64,000 nt of DNA from Caballeronia calidae (lineage in GTDB: Bacteria; Pseudomonadota; Gammaproteobacteria; Burkholderiales; Burkholderiaceae), in the NCBI RefSeq assembly GCF_900044055.2, contig NZ_FCOX02000006.1, positions 1 through 64,000 of the forward strand, given 5' to 3'. Each line of letters starts with the position of its first letter. Position 1 is the stretch's first letter. The translations under genes and the position numbers were made by a program. Under the pieces are notes generated by a model, which worked only from the letters and a program-made list of their open reading frames with translations, did no database searches and was not told the DNA's origin. Below, one piece after another: positions 36,300 through 44,425 of this stretch.

Positions 36300-36365
36300 T
36301 TGGCGAACGCTCGGGTGCGTCCAACCGCATTTCGGCAAGCATCGTTCGCCAAACGCGAACGCTCG
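36300..36365. promoter_or_regulatory. Clustered inverted/direct repeats upstream of the CoA-transferase operon
   Basis: TTGGCGAACG (36300-36309) and CGTTCGCCAA (36343-36352) form a perfect 10-bp inverted repeat 33 bases apart. GCGAACGCTCG occurs twice (36303-36313, 36355-36365). The cluster fills the 122-base gap between the LysR stop and the CoA-transferase ATG and probably forms that operon's control region. Confidence 0.55.
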
Positions 36366-36380
36366 CGGGGTTTTCGAAAG

Positions 36381-37298
36381 CTAGACGCGCGCTTCGACGG
36401 TCCGCAGATGATCGAACAGCAGGCGGCTCACGGGCGAAAGCGCCTCCGAATCGCGCACGACGATCACGAGGCTGCGCGCGGCCCATTCCTCGTCGAGCGG
36501 CACGGCGGCAAGCCCGAGCTGACGCCCCATCGCCTCGAAAACCTGCAGCGGCAGCACGCCGACGCCCATGCCCGCCTGCACCATGCGGCACACGGCATCG
36601 AAGCCAGGCACGTGGATGCGCAGCCGCAGCGCGCGGCCCGCCTGACGCGCGGCGAGATGCGTACGCATGTTGATCGAGCTCGCCGAATGCAGGCCGATGT
36701 GGTCGAAGTCGAGCGTGTCCGCGAACGCGACGCTCGCCCGATGCGCGAGCGGATGATCGCCGGGCGTCACGATGCAAAGCCGGTCGTGCCGGTAATGCGC
36801 GGACTCGAGGCCGCGCGTGTCGGCGTCGCCGGAACAGATGCCCAGATCGACGAGACTGTCGGCCACGCCATCGACGATGCCGCCGCTCGGCCGCTCTTCG
36901 AGATCGATCTTGATCTGGTCGTGCACGGAGATGAACGCGCGCAAGTCCTCCGGCAGGAATTCGACGATCGCGGAGAGGTTCGCCATCATCCGCACATAGC
37001 CGCGCACGCCGCTCGCGTGCTCCGCCAGTTCGATGCCGATGTTCTCGACATCGCGCAACACGCGCCGCGCATGATGCAGCAGCGTTTCGCCCGCCGGCGT
37101 GAGGTCCATCCCGCGTGCCTTGCGCTCGAAGAGCACGGCGCCCACGGCCTGCTCCAGTTCGAGCAGCCGCTTGCTCGCCGCGGAGACCGCGATCGCCTCG
37201 CGCTCCGCCGCGCGCGTGAGTGTGCCTTCCTCGAACACGGCGAGAAACAGTTGCAGCGTCGTGAGATCGAGACGCCTGAGCAGATTTCGGGTGGCCAT
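36381..37298 (-). CDS. LysR family transcriptional regulator
   Basis: A 305-residue regulator. N-terminal HTH about 10-68 (LQLFLAVFEEGTLTRAAEREAIAVSAASKRLLELE split over helices). The effector-binding domain spans about 95-300 (YVRMMANLSAIVEFLPEDL and later GVGVLPLQVF). It follows a PaaI thioesterase gene by 16 bases on the same strand and precedes the CoA-transferase operon by 122 bases, so it is the likely regulator of that operon via the repeats in between. No clear ribosome-binding site. Confidence 0.9.
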   Translation of the reverse strand: MATRNLLRRLDLTTLQLFLAVFEEGTLTRAAEREAIAVSAASKRLLELEQAVGAVLFERKARGMDLTPAGETLLHHARRVLRDVENIGIELAEHASGVRGYVRMMANLSAIVEFLPEDLRAFISVHDQIKIDLEERPSGGIVDGVADSLVDLGICSGDADTRGLESAHYRHDRLCIVTPGDHPLAHRASVAFADTLDFDHIGLHSASSINMRTHLAARQAGRALRLRIHVPGFDAVCRMVQAGMGVGVLPLQVFEAMGRQLGLAAVPLDEEWAARSLVIVVRDSEALSPVSRLLFDHLRTVEARV

Positions 37299-37314
37299 CG
37301 TCGGAGGTGCCCGC

Positions 37315-37701
37315 TCAGCGCGCGTACTTGAACGTGCCTTGCGCGCTCGCGATCATCACGCGGTCGTCGACCCATGCCTCGCCGCGCGCGAAGTAGACGG
37401 AGCGCCCCTGCCGTTCGAGAAAACCCTTCGCGACGACCTTGTCGCCGATGCCGCGATCGAGATAGTTCACCGTGAGCGAAAGCGTGAAGCCGTGCACGGG
37501 CGCGGCGCCCGTCGTGAAAAGGCCCGCGTAGCCGCAGGCCGCGTCGAGCAGCGTGGCGATCGCGCCGCCTTGCAGGATGCGCTGCCGGTTCAGATGACCC
37601 GCGTGTATCGGCATCGTGAACTCGGCGTAGCCCGCGCGCCACTCCGTGAAGATCGCGCCGAGCGCTTCGAGAAACGGATTGTCCAGATCCAGATTCGCCA
37701 C
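37315..37701 (-). CDS. PaaI family hotdog-fold thioesterase
   Basis: A 128-residue hotdog thioesterase. It has the PaaI pattern: IHAGHLNRQRILQGGAIATLLDAACGYAG, with Gly-Gly and Asp in the catalytic helix, and LTVNYLDRG. It would hydrolyse an acyl-CoA, usually an aryl or hydroxy-acyl CoA. The GTG start at 37699-37701 is supported by AGGAG six bases upstream; upstream in-frame codons are not protein-like. It precedes the LysR gene by 16 bases, suggesting an operon and a link to the CoA-ester metabolism downstream. Confidence 0.85.
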   Translation of the reverse strand: MANLDLDNPFLEALGAIFTEWRAGYAEFTMPIHAGHLNRQRILQGGAIATLLDAACGYAGLFTTGAAPVHGFTLSLTVNYLDRGIGDKVVAKGFLERQGRSVYFARGEAWVDDRVMIASAQGTFKYAR

Positions 37702-37794
37702 CTTTGCTCCTGATAAGCCTGCGTTGCGAGCGATTGTGCCATCGACGGACGCGGGCTGCCGGGCGGATCGGAATGCGCAAAATGCGCCGCGCAA

Positions 37795-37819
37795 TTGAAA
37801 AACCCGCACGCGGCGGGTT
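37795..37819 (-). terminator. Rho-independent terminator
   Basis: Minus strand: stem AACCCGC/GCGGGTT (arms 37801-37807 and 37813-37819), 5-base loop, followed by TTTTTC. It probably terminates the small minus-strand gene at 38020-38211. Confidence 0.7.
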
Positions 37820-38019
37820 CATTTGCGTCGAGGCAATCGCCAGGATCGCCAAGCCGTTCTCTGTTTGACAGCGCACACAAACTTCGCATCGCCGGTCGAA
37901 TTTCACCGGCGCGGCGCGTTTCATGAAGTGCGGTCATGAATCGCGCGATACGTCTTTATGTGCGCGTTTAGTGCAACATGACAGACCGTGTCACGCGCGC
38001 AACACCTGCTTTAAGGCAT

Positions 38020-38211
38020 TCAGTTATATCCGCGAATCACACAGGAGTTTTTTTCCTCTTCGGTTTTTCCGAAACGTCCGCAAATCTCCGCGACATACTC
38101 GGGTGCGGCGGATACCTGGCTGGAGAGGTGCGACACGGGCACACTCGTGTCGTGAGGCATTTCGCCGTCGTCGATCCAGGCATAGAAATGTGCGCTCGTA
38201 TTGGCTTCCAT
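38020..38211 (-). CDS. Small hypothetical protein, 63 aa
   Basis: Not assigned to a family. The sequence begins MEANTSAHFYAWIDDGEMPHD and has no signal peptide or membrane segment; two Cys are present near the C-terminus (ICGRFG, NSCVI). The start is well supported by AAAGGAGACAAAAC. A minus-strand terminator about 200 bases downstream fits its transcript. The overlapping plus-strand frame has no ribosome-binding site and is rejected. Confidence 0.6.
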   Translation of the reverse strand: MEANTSAHFYAWIDDGEMPHDTSVPVSHLSSQVSAAPEYVAEICGRFGKTEEEKNSCVIRGYN

Positions 38212-38396
38212 GTTTTGTCTCCTTTAGGTTGAAGCGCGAGAAGCGTCTGATGGTTCCAGAATGCGCTTATCGAAAGCCGCTGGCCCTAGTGGATTTCATT
38301 AATGGACGCAGCGCGAACGCATGGCGATGATGATAAGAATGCCCGTTCGAAACGCAAACCGGAGCGGTGTCAATCCGCTTATCTCTCTTCCCAGCG

Positions 38397-38423
38397 AAAA
38401 AAATGCCCGGTCTGCGGCCGGGC
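38397..38423 (-). terminator. Rho-independent terminator for the DAO/ALDH operon
   Basis: Minus strand: stem GCCCGG/CCGGGC (arms 38405-38410 and 38418-38423), then a run of T residues. It lies about 50 bases after the stop of the flavoprotein gene at 38474. Confidence 0.8.
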
Positions 38424-38473
38424 TGACTTAAATCATCGATTAGGGAAAGCGGGATTCGTAAGTCTTCTATCAG

Positions 38474-39646
38474 TTATACGACATTCTTTTCCACGATCGG
38501 CCTGCCTTCCAATACGCGCGTCCAGTCGAGCGGCGATAAATCGAGCGTTTCGTAACGTCCGCGCAAAATCAGTTCGCTCACGCCGCGCCCCGTTGCCGGG
38601 CCTTGCTGCAGGCCGTGTCCGCTGAATCCATTCGCGAAGATGCAATTAGCGATGTCCGGGTGATACCCGATGATCGCGTTCTGGTCGAGTACGTTGTATT
38701 CGTAATAGCCGGACCAGCAGCGTTCGACGCGCAACGCCTCGAATGCCGGCACGCGATGCGCGAGGGTAGGCCAGATCACGTCGTCGAACAGCGCGTGGTC
38801 GACTTCGTCGAGCGGCAGGTCGTCGGGATCGTTGTCCGCCGAGGGCGATGTGCCGCAAATATAGGTGCGCCCTTCGGGGCGGAAATAGACGCCGCTCGGA
38901 TCGATCAGCAAAGGCGCACGTTCGAGCTTCGCCGGCGACGACACGTTGAAGATGCTGCGGCGGCGCGCGTACACCGGAATGTCGATGCCGAGCATCGCCG
39001 CGATCGAACGCGACCACGCGCCCGCCGCGTTCACGACGACATCGCACGCATAGGTCTCGCCGTTGGACGCGCGCACGGCTGTCGCGCGGCGCCCGTCGCG
39101 CTCGATGCCGATCACATCCGTCGCCACATAACGCGCGCCGAGCGATTGCGCCTTGCGACGCAACGCCTGCACGAGACCGTAGCCGTCGAACCAGCCTTCG
39201 CCGCTTTCGCCGAACGTGCCGGCCGCCAGATCTTCCGCGTTGAGCCACGGAAAGCGCGCCTGCAACTGCGCGCGATCGAGCAGGCTGATATCCGCGCCGA
39301 GCTCGCGTTGCAGCGCGTGGTTCTCGCGCAGCGTCGCGGCGCCCGGTGCGGTCGCGAGGAAGAGATAGCCGCCTTCATGCAGATCGATCGACGGGCGTTC
39401 GCCGTTCACTTCGAGCCGCTCGCCGATCGAGCGCAGGAACTCGATGCCGAAGAGCGACATGCGCACCGAAAGCGGTGTCGAGAACTGCTGCCGGATCGAC
39501 GCCGCCGACAGCGCCGACGACGAGCGCGCGTAAGTCGGATCGCGCTCGATGACCGTCACTTGCACGGTCGGGTCCGACAGACGCAGAAAATACGCGACCG
39601 AGCTGCCGATCACGCCGCCACCCACGATCACCACTTGAGAAGCCAC
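38474..39646 (-). CDS. FAD-dependent oxidoreductase (DAO family), pipecolate-oxidase-like
   Basis: A 390-residue DAO-family flavoprotein. FAD-binding VVIVGGGVIGSSVAYFL at the N-terminus, ERDPTYARSSSALSAASIRQQF (flavin contact region) and C-terminal FANGFSGHGLQQGPATGRGVSELI are typical. The neighbouring ALDH7-type dehydrogenase makes an AmaA-like role, oxidation of L-pipecolate to piperideine-6-carboxylate, the best guess; other secondary amino acids are possible. The start is GTG after CGGAGGCGGC. It lies 22 bases after the ALDH stop in the same operon, and a terminator follows. Confidence 0.82.
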   Translation of the reverse strand: MASQVVIVGGGVIGSSVAYFLRLSDPTVQVTVIERDPTYARSSSALSAASIRQQFSTPLSVRMSLFGIEFLRSIGERLEVNGERPSIDLHEGGYLFLATAPGAATLRENHALQRELGADISLLDRAQLQARFPWLNAEDLAAGTFGESGEGWFDGYGLVQALRRKAQSLGARYVATDVIGIERDGRRATAVRASNGETYACDVVVNAAGAWSRSIAAMLGIDIPVYARRRSIFNVSSPAKLERAPLLIDPSGVYFRPEGRTYICGTSPSADNDPDDLPLDEVDHALFDDVIWPTLAHRVPAFEALRVERCWSGYYEYNVLDQNAIIGYHPDIANCIFANGFSGHGLQQGPATGRGVSELILRGRYETLDLSPLDWTRVLEGRPIVEKNVV

Positions 39647-39668
39647 GCCGCCTCCGGACCGTTGTGCT

Positions 39669-41168
39669 TCAGCCGAGATTGAAGTCGATGCCCTGCGCGA
39701 GCGGCAATTCCGACGAGTAGTTGATCGTGTTGGTCGCGCGGCGCATATAGGCTTTCCACGCATCCGAGCCCGATTCGCGTCCGCCGCCCGTTTCCTTTTC
39801 GCCGCCGAATGCCCCGCCGATCTCCGCGCCGCTCGGCCCGATGTTCACGTTCGCGATGCCGCAATCGCTGCCCGACGCCGACAGGAAGCGCTCCGCCTCG
39901 CGCAGATCGGTCGTGAACGCGCACGACGACAAGCCATGCGCGGCTGCGTTGTTCGCGGCGATGGCTTCGTCGAAATCGGAATAACGCATCACGTAGAGAA
40001 TCGGTGCGAAGGTTTCCTTCAGCACGACTTCCGTCTGCGACGGCATTTCGACGAGCGCCGGGCGCACGTAGTAGCCGTTTTCGCTGCCCTTCACGCTGAC
40101 ACGCTCGCCGCCGAATACCTTGCCGCCCTCGCCCTTTGCCTGCTCGAGCGCGTCCTGCATGCGCGCGAACGCTTGAACATCGATGAGCGGCCCCATCAGC
40201 ACGCCCGGCTCCAGCGGATTGCCGACGGGCACTTTCGCGTAGAGATCCTTCAGGCGCGAGACCGTTTCGTCGTAGATGCTGTCATGCACGAAAAGACGCC
40301 GCAGCGACGTGCAGCGCTGCCCCGCCGTGCCGACCGCCGAAAACAGGATGCCGCGCAGCGCGAGATCGCGATTGGCCGTCTGCGACACGATGCCCGCGTT
40401 GTTGCCGCCCAGCTCCAGAATCGAGCGGCCGAAGCGCTCCGCCACCGCGACGCCGACCTTGCGGCCCATTGCCGTGCTGCCCGTCGCGCTGACGATGTCC
40501 GAGCGCTTGTCCGCGACGAGCGCCGCGCCGACGTCGCGCCCGCCGATGATTACCGAGGCGAGGCCCGCCGGCGCGGAACCGAATTCGTCGATGGCATCGC
40601 GCAGAATGCGGTCGACCGCGAGCGCGGTGAGCGGCGTCTTTTCGGACGGCTTCCACACGACGGCGTTGCCGCACACGAGCGCGAGCGCCGCGTTCCACGA
40701 CCACACCGCGACCGGGAAATTGAACGCCGAGATGATCGTGCACACGCCGAACGGATGCCACGTCTCCGCCATGCGATGCCCGGGGCGCTCCGACGCGATC
40801 GTCAGGCCGTACAACTGGCGCGAGAGGCCGACGGCGAAATCGCAGATATCGATCATTTCCTGCACTTCGCCCAGGCCTTCCTGGAGAATCTTGCCCGCTT
40901 CCAGCGACACGAGGCGGCCGAGTGCCTCCTTCTTCTCGCGCAGCCGGTTGCCGAGCAGGCGCACGAGCTCGCCACGGCGCGGCGCGGGCACGTTGCGCCA
41001 CGCGGTGAAGGCGCTGCGCGCGGCGCCGAGGGCGGCGTCGACATCGGCGGTGGTGTGCTGTTTCACCCGGCCGATGACTTCGCCCGTGATCGGCGAAGTG
41101 GCGACCATGTCGCCGTCGGTGACGAGGCTCGCGATGCCGAGGTCGGAAAGAATCGATTGTGCGTTCAC
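39669..41168 (-). CDS. amaB: ALDH7-type aldehyde dehydrogenase (alpha-aminoadipate semialdehyde/P6C dehydrogenase)
   Basis: A 499-residue NAD-dependent aldehyde dehydrogenase. ALDH7 features include ELGGNNAGIV (general-base Glu) and GTAGQRCTSLRRLF with the catalytic Cys; GQRCT is the ALDH7 form. The family oxidises alpha-aminoadipate semialdehyde (in equilibrium with piperideine-6-carboxylate) to alpha-aminoadipate in lysine/pipecolate breakdown. The adjoining DAO flavoprotein supports this. It is the first gene of its operon; a perfect inverted repeat sits 37-62 bases upstream. Gene symbol is by analogy with Pseudomonas. Confidence 0.87.
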   Translation of the reverse strand: MNAQSILSDLGIASLVTDGDMVATSPITGEVIGRVKQHTTADVDAALGAARSAFTAWRNVPAPRRGELVRLLGNRLREKKEALGRLVSLEAGKILQEGLGEVQEMIDICDFAVGLSRQLYGLTIASERPGHRMAETWHPFGVCTIISAFNFPVAVWSWNAALALVCGNAVVWKPSEKTPLTALAVDRILRDAIDEFGSAPAGLASVIIGGRDVGAALVADKRSDIVSATGSTAMGRKVGVAVAERFGRSILELGGNNAGIVSQTANRDLALRGILFSAVGTAGQRCTSLRRLFVHDSIYDETVSRLKDLYAKVPVGNPLEPGVLMGPLIDVQAFARMQDALEQAKGEGGKVFGGERVSVKGSENGYYVRPALVEMPSQTEVVLKETFAPILYVMRYSDFDEAIAANNAAAHGLSSCAFTTDLREAERFLSASGSDCGIANVNIGPSGAEIGGAFGGEKETGGGRESGSDAWKAYMRRATNTINYSSELPLAQGIDFNLG

Positions 41169-41204
41169 GATGAAGTCCTTTCGATGCGGGTTCGTTCGTC
41201 TGAG

Positions 41205-41230
41205 CGAAAGTTTCTGATAAGAAACTTTCG
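41205..41230. promoter_or_regulatory. Perfect 10-bp inverted repeat, XRE-cupin operator candidate
   Basis: Arms CGAAAGTTTC (41205-41214) and GAAACTTTCG (41221-41230) flank TGATAA. The element lies between the ALDH gene and the divergent XRE-cupin regulator, close to the ALDH start, where binding would block or activate the pipecolate operon promoter. Confidence 0.7.
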
Positions 41231-41404
41231 TGAGTCAGGAGACTATACGCGCTGCCGTCGCCGCTCACAACAGCGGACTATATTGGGGTTGTCACCAATG
41301 CGTGCAGCCTTGCACGGCGGTAGATTCGGCTTGTTTCGAGGCTTTGCCCCGATCCCTTCGCGGGATTCACGCGATGTTATTATCGGAAACAAAACGCTTA
41401 CCCT

Positions 41405-42028
41405 ATGCCCAGCCTCAGCACGAAAAATTCGCCCGAACAATCCGCAGCCGATCTCGGACGCCGGGTGAAACGCGCGCGGCTCGCGCATGACCTGACGCTC
41501 GAGACGGCTAGCCGGATGTGCGGCGTGTCGCGCTCGGCGCTGTCGAAGATCGAGAACGGCTTGATGTCGCCGACTTTCGACGTGCTGCAGAAAATCGTGC
41601 GCGGCCTGCAGATCGATCTCGCCGAACTTTTCGGCACGGCGCCCGCGCCGAGCGCGAGCGGGCGGCGCGCGCTCACGCGCAAGGACGAAGGCCGGCGCCA
41701 CGCGTATCGCGGCTATCAGATGGAACTGCTCGCCACCGAGCTCGCGCACAAGGCGATGCTGCCGTTTCGCATCCGCATCTCGGCGCATACGCTCGACGCC
41801 TTCGACGACTGGGGCCGCCACGAAGGCGAGGAGTTTCTCTATGTGATCAGCGGCAGCGTGTGCCTCTATTCGGAACTCTACGCGCCGACGCATCTGAACG
41901 CCGGCGACAGCATCTACTTCGACAGCCGCACCGGCCACGCGGCCATTTCGACGAGCGAAGAAGACGCCGAAGTGCTGTGGATGGCGACGGGCGGCGTGCC
42001 CGCGCCGGATGTGGTGGATGCGCAGTGA
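41405..42028 (+). CDS. XRE family regulator with C-terminal cupin domain
   Basis: A 207-residue protein. N-terminal HTH (about 17-70; LETASRMCGVSRSALSKIE and NGLMSPTFDVLQKI). C-terminal cupin (about 110-195; HEGEEFLYVISGSVCLYSE and LNAGDSIYFDSRTGHA). This architecture is used by many regulators of amino-acid and amine catabolism (PuuR-like). It is divergent from the DAO/ALDH operon across a spacer with a perfect inverted repeat, so it most likely controls that operon. No clear ribosome-binding site before the ATG. Confidence 0.9.
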   Translation: MPSLSTKNSPEQSAADLGRRVKRARLAHDLTLETASRMCGVSRSALSKIENGLMSPTFDVLQKIVRGLQIDLAELFGTAPAPSASGRRALTRKDEGRRHAYRGYQMELLATELAHKAMLPFRIRISAHTLDAFDDWGRHEGEEFLYVISGSVCLYSELYAPTHLNAGDSIYFDSRTGHAAISTSEEDAEVLWMATGGVPAPDVVDAQ

Positions 42029-42068
42029 CGGGTTCTATCGCGGGAAGGGACGCATCGGTCCGGAAACG

Positions 42069-42347
42069 TCATATGGGATATTGCCGTCGTGAATGCACGA
42101 CACCCATCACTTGGATCCATCCGTCGACGATTTCATAGACAACGATGTAGTTCGGATGAGCGACGATCTCGCGCGTGCCGGCGACGCGTCCCGGACGAAA
42201 GAGGTAAGGATGAGTCCCGGCGGGAATGACAGCATTTTGGATTTGTTCGAATATATCGACCGCTGCCCACGCGCTGTCTTCGGCAATGTGATCGGTCAGT
42301 TCCTCAAGGTTGTTGAGCGCTTTGGTCGTCCATCGAATAGGCAGCAT
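42069..42347 (-). CDS. RelE/ParE family toxin
   Basis: A 92-residue type II toxin of the RelE/ParE superfamily: IRWTTKALNNLEELTDHIAED near the start, HPYLFRPGRVAGTREIVAHPNYIVVYEIVDGWIQVMGVVHSRRQYP at the end (two parts). Family members inhibit DNA gyrase (ParE) or cleave mRNA (RelE); the ParE-like C-terminus is suggested. The ATG shares its A with the antitoxin stop (TGATG), so translation is coupled. The pair is encoded antitoxin first, as usual. Confidence 0.85.
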   Translation of the reverse strand: MLPIRWTTKALNNLEELTDHIAEDSAWAAVDIFEQIQNAVIPAGTHPYLFRPGRVAGTREIVAHPNYIVVYEIVDGWIQVMGVVHSRRQYPI

Positions 42348-42562
42348 CACTTTCGCGCTTTCTCTTTTTCCTTGATTTTGGCCTGAAGCTTGTTGCGAAT
42401 ACGCGCCATCGCTTCATCGTGAGGGATGAGAGGACCGGGATTGTCGCGTGCAGCCTGAATCTTTTCCCGAAACCACTGGTCATAAGCTTCCGCTTCTTCG
42501 ACAGTGGCGAATTCGGACACGATGGGATCGAGCGGGGTAGGCATTTCGAGTTCTCGTTTCAT
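42347..42562 (-). CDS. Antitoxin partner of the RelE/ParE toxin
   Basis: A 71-residue antitoxin. The N-terminal half (LDPIVSEFATVEEAEAYDQWFREKI) has the helix pattern of stabilising antitoxins that bind ParE/RelE; the C-terminus is strongly basic and helical (IRNKLQAKIKEKEKARK). An in-frame upstream ATG would add five residues and an internal ATG (MPTPLDP) would remove six; none has a good ribosome-binding site. The stop overlaps the toxin start. Confidence 0.75.
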   Translation of the reverse strand: MKRELEMPTPLDPIVSEFATVEEAEAYDQWFREKIQAARDNPGPLIPHDEAMARIRNKLQAKIKEKEKARK

Positions 42563-42643
42563 GATGAAAACCATCATAACGCAGCTATTTCCGCTGCGTC
42601 ATCTCGGCCATTCGGCCAATCCGCGCCGGCTGTCGGCCCGTCA

Positions 42644-43516
42644 TCAGACCGTGTTCACGCTCTTCGCTTTCGCCTTCCTCGCGGCCTTTTCAGCGGGCGC
42701 CGAAGCCGCCGCGTGGTCCTCGGGCTTCACCAGCGATCGCTTGAAATAAGGCGAGCTCAACGTGGCCGCGCCCATGTCCGACGCCGCTTCGAGCAGCGCC
42801 GGCGCGAGTTCCTTCAGCCGCGCCTCGGGCAGGCGGCTCGTCGGTCCGGCGAGACTCACCACGCCGACCACGACACCCGTCACCGGATGATGAATCGGCG
42901 CGGCCATCGATGTCATGCCGGCCTCGTACGTCTCGCTCGCGATGCCATAGCCGCGCTTGCGGGCGGCGTGCAGATCCGCGAGAAACTGCTGAATGGTTTT
43001 CGGCGCCTTCGGCCCGCCCTGCCCCGGCTTGCCGAGCCCGCCCTGCTTCGACACGAGCGCGAGCGCTTCTTCATCCGTCAGCGACGACAGCCACGCCTGC
43101 CCGCTCGCCGTGCAATGCAAGGGCGGCTGGCTGCCCATGTCGGGGTCATAGCGCAGGCCCGACTTCGCGCCCTGCGCCTTGCCGACGAACGTGATGTGAT
43201 CGTCCTCGACGACACCCAGACGCGCCAGTTCGCCCGACTGCGCCGCGAGCCGGTCGAGCACCGGCTGCGACACGTCGAGCACGCCGCCCGTCGACAGATA
43301 GATGAGCGCGAGCGACACGAGCTTCAGCGCGAGCATGTACTCGCCGTGATCCTCGTCCTGCCGGACATAGCCTTCGTCGATCAGCATCGCGAGCAGGCGA
43401 TGCGTGCCGCTGCGCGGAATGTTGAGCGTATCGGCGATGCTGGCGAGCTGCATGCGCCCGCCGTTTTTCGCCAGCAGCTCGATGATCGACAACGCCCGTT
43501 CCAGATTTCCCGCCAT
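42644..43516 (-). CDS. IclR family transcriptional regulator
   Basis: A 290-residue regulator. N-terminal winged HTH (about 1-60; IADTLNIPRSGTHRLLAML recognition region), then the IclR effector domain (about 80-255; LHCTASGQAWLS, and later GMTSMAAPIHHPVTGVVVGVVSLAGP). The C-terminal 40 residues are an Ala/Lys-rich tail (AEKAARKAKAKS). It is the last gene of a catabolic operon whose last structural gene ends 70 bases upstream. An IclR-type box lies 35 bases before its ATG, suggesting autoregulation. Confidence 0.92.
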   Translation of the reverse strand: MAGNLERALSIIELLAKNGGRMQLASIADTLNIPRSGTHRLLAMLIDEGYVRQDEDHGEYMLALKLVSLALIYLSTGGVLDVSQPVLDRLAAQSGELARLGVVEDDHITFVGKAQGAKSGLRYDPDMGSQPPLHCTASGQAWLSSLTDEEALALVSKQGGLGKPGQGGPKAPKTIQQFLADLHAARKRGYGIASETYEAGMTSMAAPIHHPVTGVVVGVVSLAGPTSRLPEARLKELAPALLEAASDMGAATLSSPYFKRSLVKPEDHAAASAPAEKAARKAKAKSVNTV

Positions 43517-43550
43517 CTTTCAGTCTCTCGAAGTTCCGATTCTGAAATGA

Positions 43551-43563
43551 GAACACGATTCCA
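43551..43563. promoter_or_regulatory. IclR-type box 1 (GAACACGATTCCA)
   Basis: Matches the element upstream of the AroE-like gene (GAACACTATTCCA) in 12 of 13 positions and fits the reverse complement of the site upstream of the flavoprotein operon. As TGGAAT-n4-TTC it resembles the IclR-family dyad. Confidence 0.6.
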
Positions 43564-43586
43564 GCCCGGAATTCAACTGCCAGCGC

Positions 43587-44411
43587 TCAATGTTGCGCGT
43601 AGACCTCCTCCAGCACCGCGAGCGTGGCATCCCGCAGGCGCTTCGCACGCGTGAGCGCATCGGCGGTTTTCGCCCATGCGTTCATCGGCACTTCGATCGA
43701 CAGCGGCAAGCCGTCCGGCAGCGCCCGCAGGATGCCGGCGAGATCCAGCCCGCCCTCGCCCGGAATCATGCGCTCGGCGCGCGCCTGATAGAGCAGCGTG
43801 TCGAGATCGGCGGGGCGCTCGGCGGGCGCGTCGCAGAACTGCACGTAGCCGAACCATTCGCGCGGCAGTTCGCGCAGCGTGTCCGTCGACGACCCGGCGC
43901 GGTCGAAGTGAATCGGATCGATGATGAGGCCCGTGTTCGCGCGCCCCGCCGCCCTCACGATGCGCGCGCCCTGCACGATGTCCTTCGCATCGGTCCAGGG
44001 CATCGGTTCGAGCGACGGCGACAGGCCATACGGCTTCGCCAGATCGCACAGCGCCGCGAGCCGTTCGGCCGTGCGCGCCTCGTCGGGATCGTTGCCCGCG
44101 ACGAGCACGTAGCGCGCGCCCAGCTCGGCGGCGGTCGCGAGCATCGGTTCGTAATCGGCGACGTTCGTATCGGGCTTGAGGCGCAGGATTTCCGCATCGA
44201 GCACGCCGATGCCGGTGTCTCTGACGGCCGCGAGCGTTTCGTGCTTCAACGCCGTCGCGCCGATGATCTCGTGGCGCACTTCCGTATCGGTCGCGGGCAG
44301 AAGCCGCAGGCCGACGAAATCGTAACCCGCCTGCGCCGCGCACTCGACCATCTGCGGCGGCGTCAGTTCGAGCACCGTCAGCGCGGATAAAGACAGCTTG
44401 CGTCGTGACAT
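43587..44411 (-). CDS. Sugar phosphate isomerase/epimerase family TIM barrel (IolE/dehydratase-like)
   Basis: A 274-residue AP-endonuclease-2-type TIM barrel. Glu and His/Asp metal-site segments are visible (LEPMPWTDAKD, GLIIDPIHFDRAG, YVQFCDAPAE, IPGEGGLDLAGIL). The family includes IolE, hydroxypyruvate isomerase-like enzymes and 3-dehydroshikimate dehydratases. In this operon with two FAD dehydrogenases and a NIPSNAP protein, a dehydratase or isomerase step on a cyclic intermediate is plausible. The start follows GGAG; a longer frame upstream overlaps NIPSNAP. It starts 14 bases after the NIPSNAP stop. Confidence 0.78.
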   Translation of the reverse strand: MSRRKLSLSALTVLELTPPQMVECAAQAGYDFVGLRLLPATDTEVRHEIIGATALKHETLAAVRDTGIGVLDAEILRLKPDTNVADYEPMLATAAELGARYVLVAGNDPDEARTAERLAALCDLAKPYGLSPSLEPMPWTDAKDIVQGARIVRAAGRANTGLIIDPIHFDRAGSSTDTLRELPREWFGYVQFCDAPAERPADLDTLLYQARAERMIPGEGGLDLAGILRALPDGLPLSIEVPMNAWAKTADALTRAKRLRDATLAVLEEVYAQH

Positions 44412-44425
44412 CGCTGAGTCTCCGG

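Noticed and set aside
37978-38232. Plus-strand frame overlapping the 63-aa minus-strand gene
   Set aside because: It lacks a ribosome-binding site, while the minus-strand frame has AAAGGAG and a terminator behind it.
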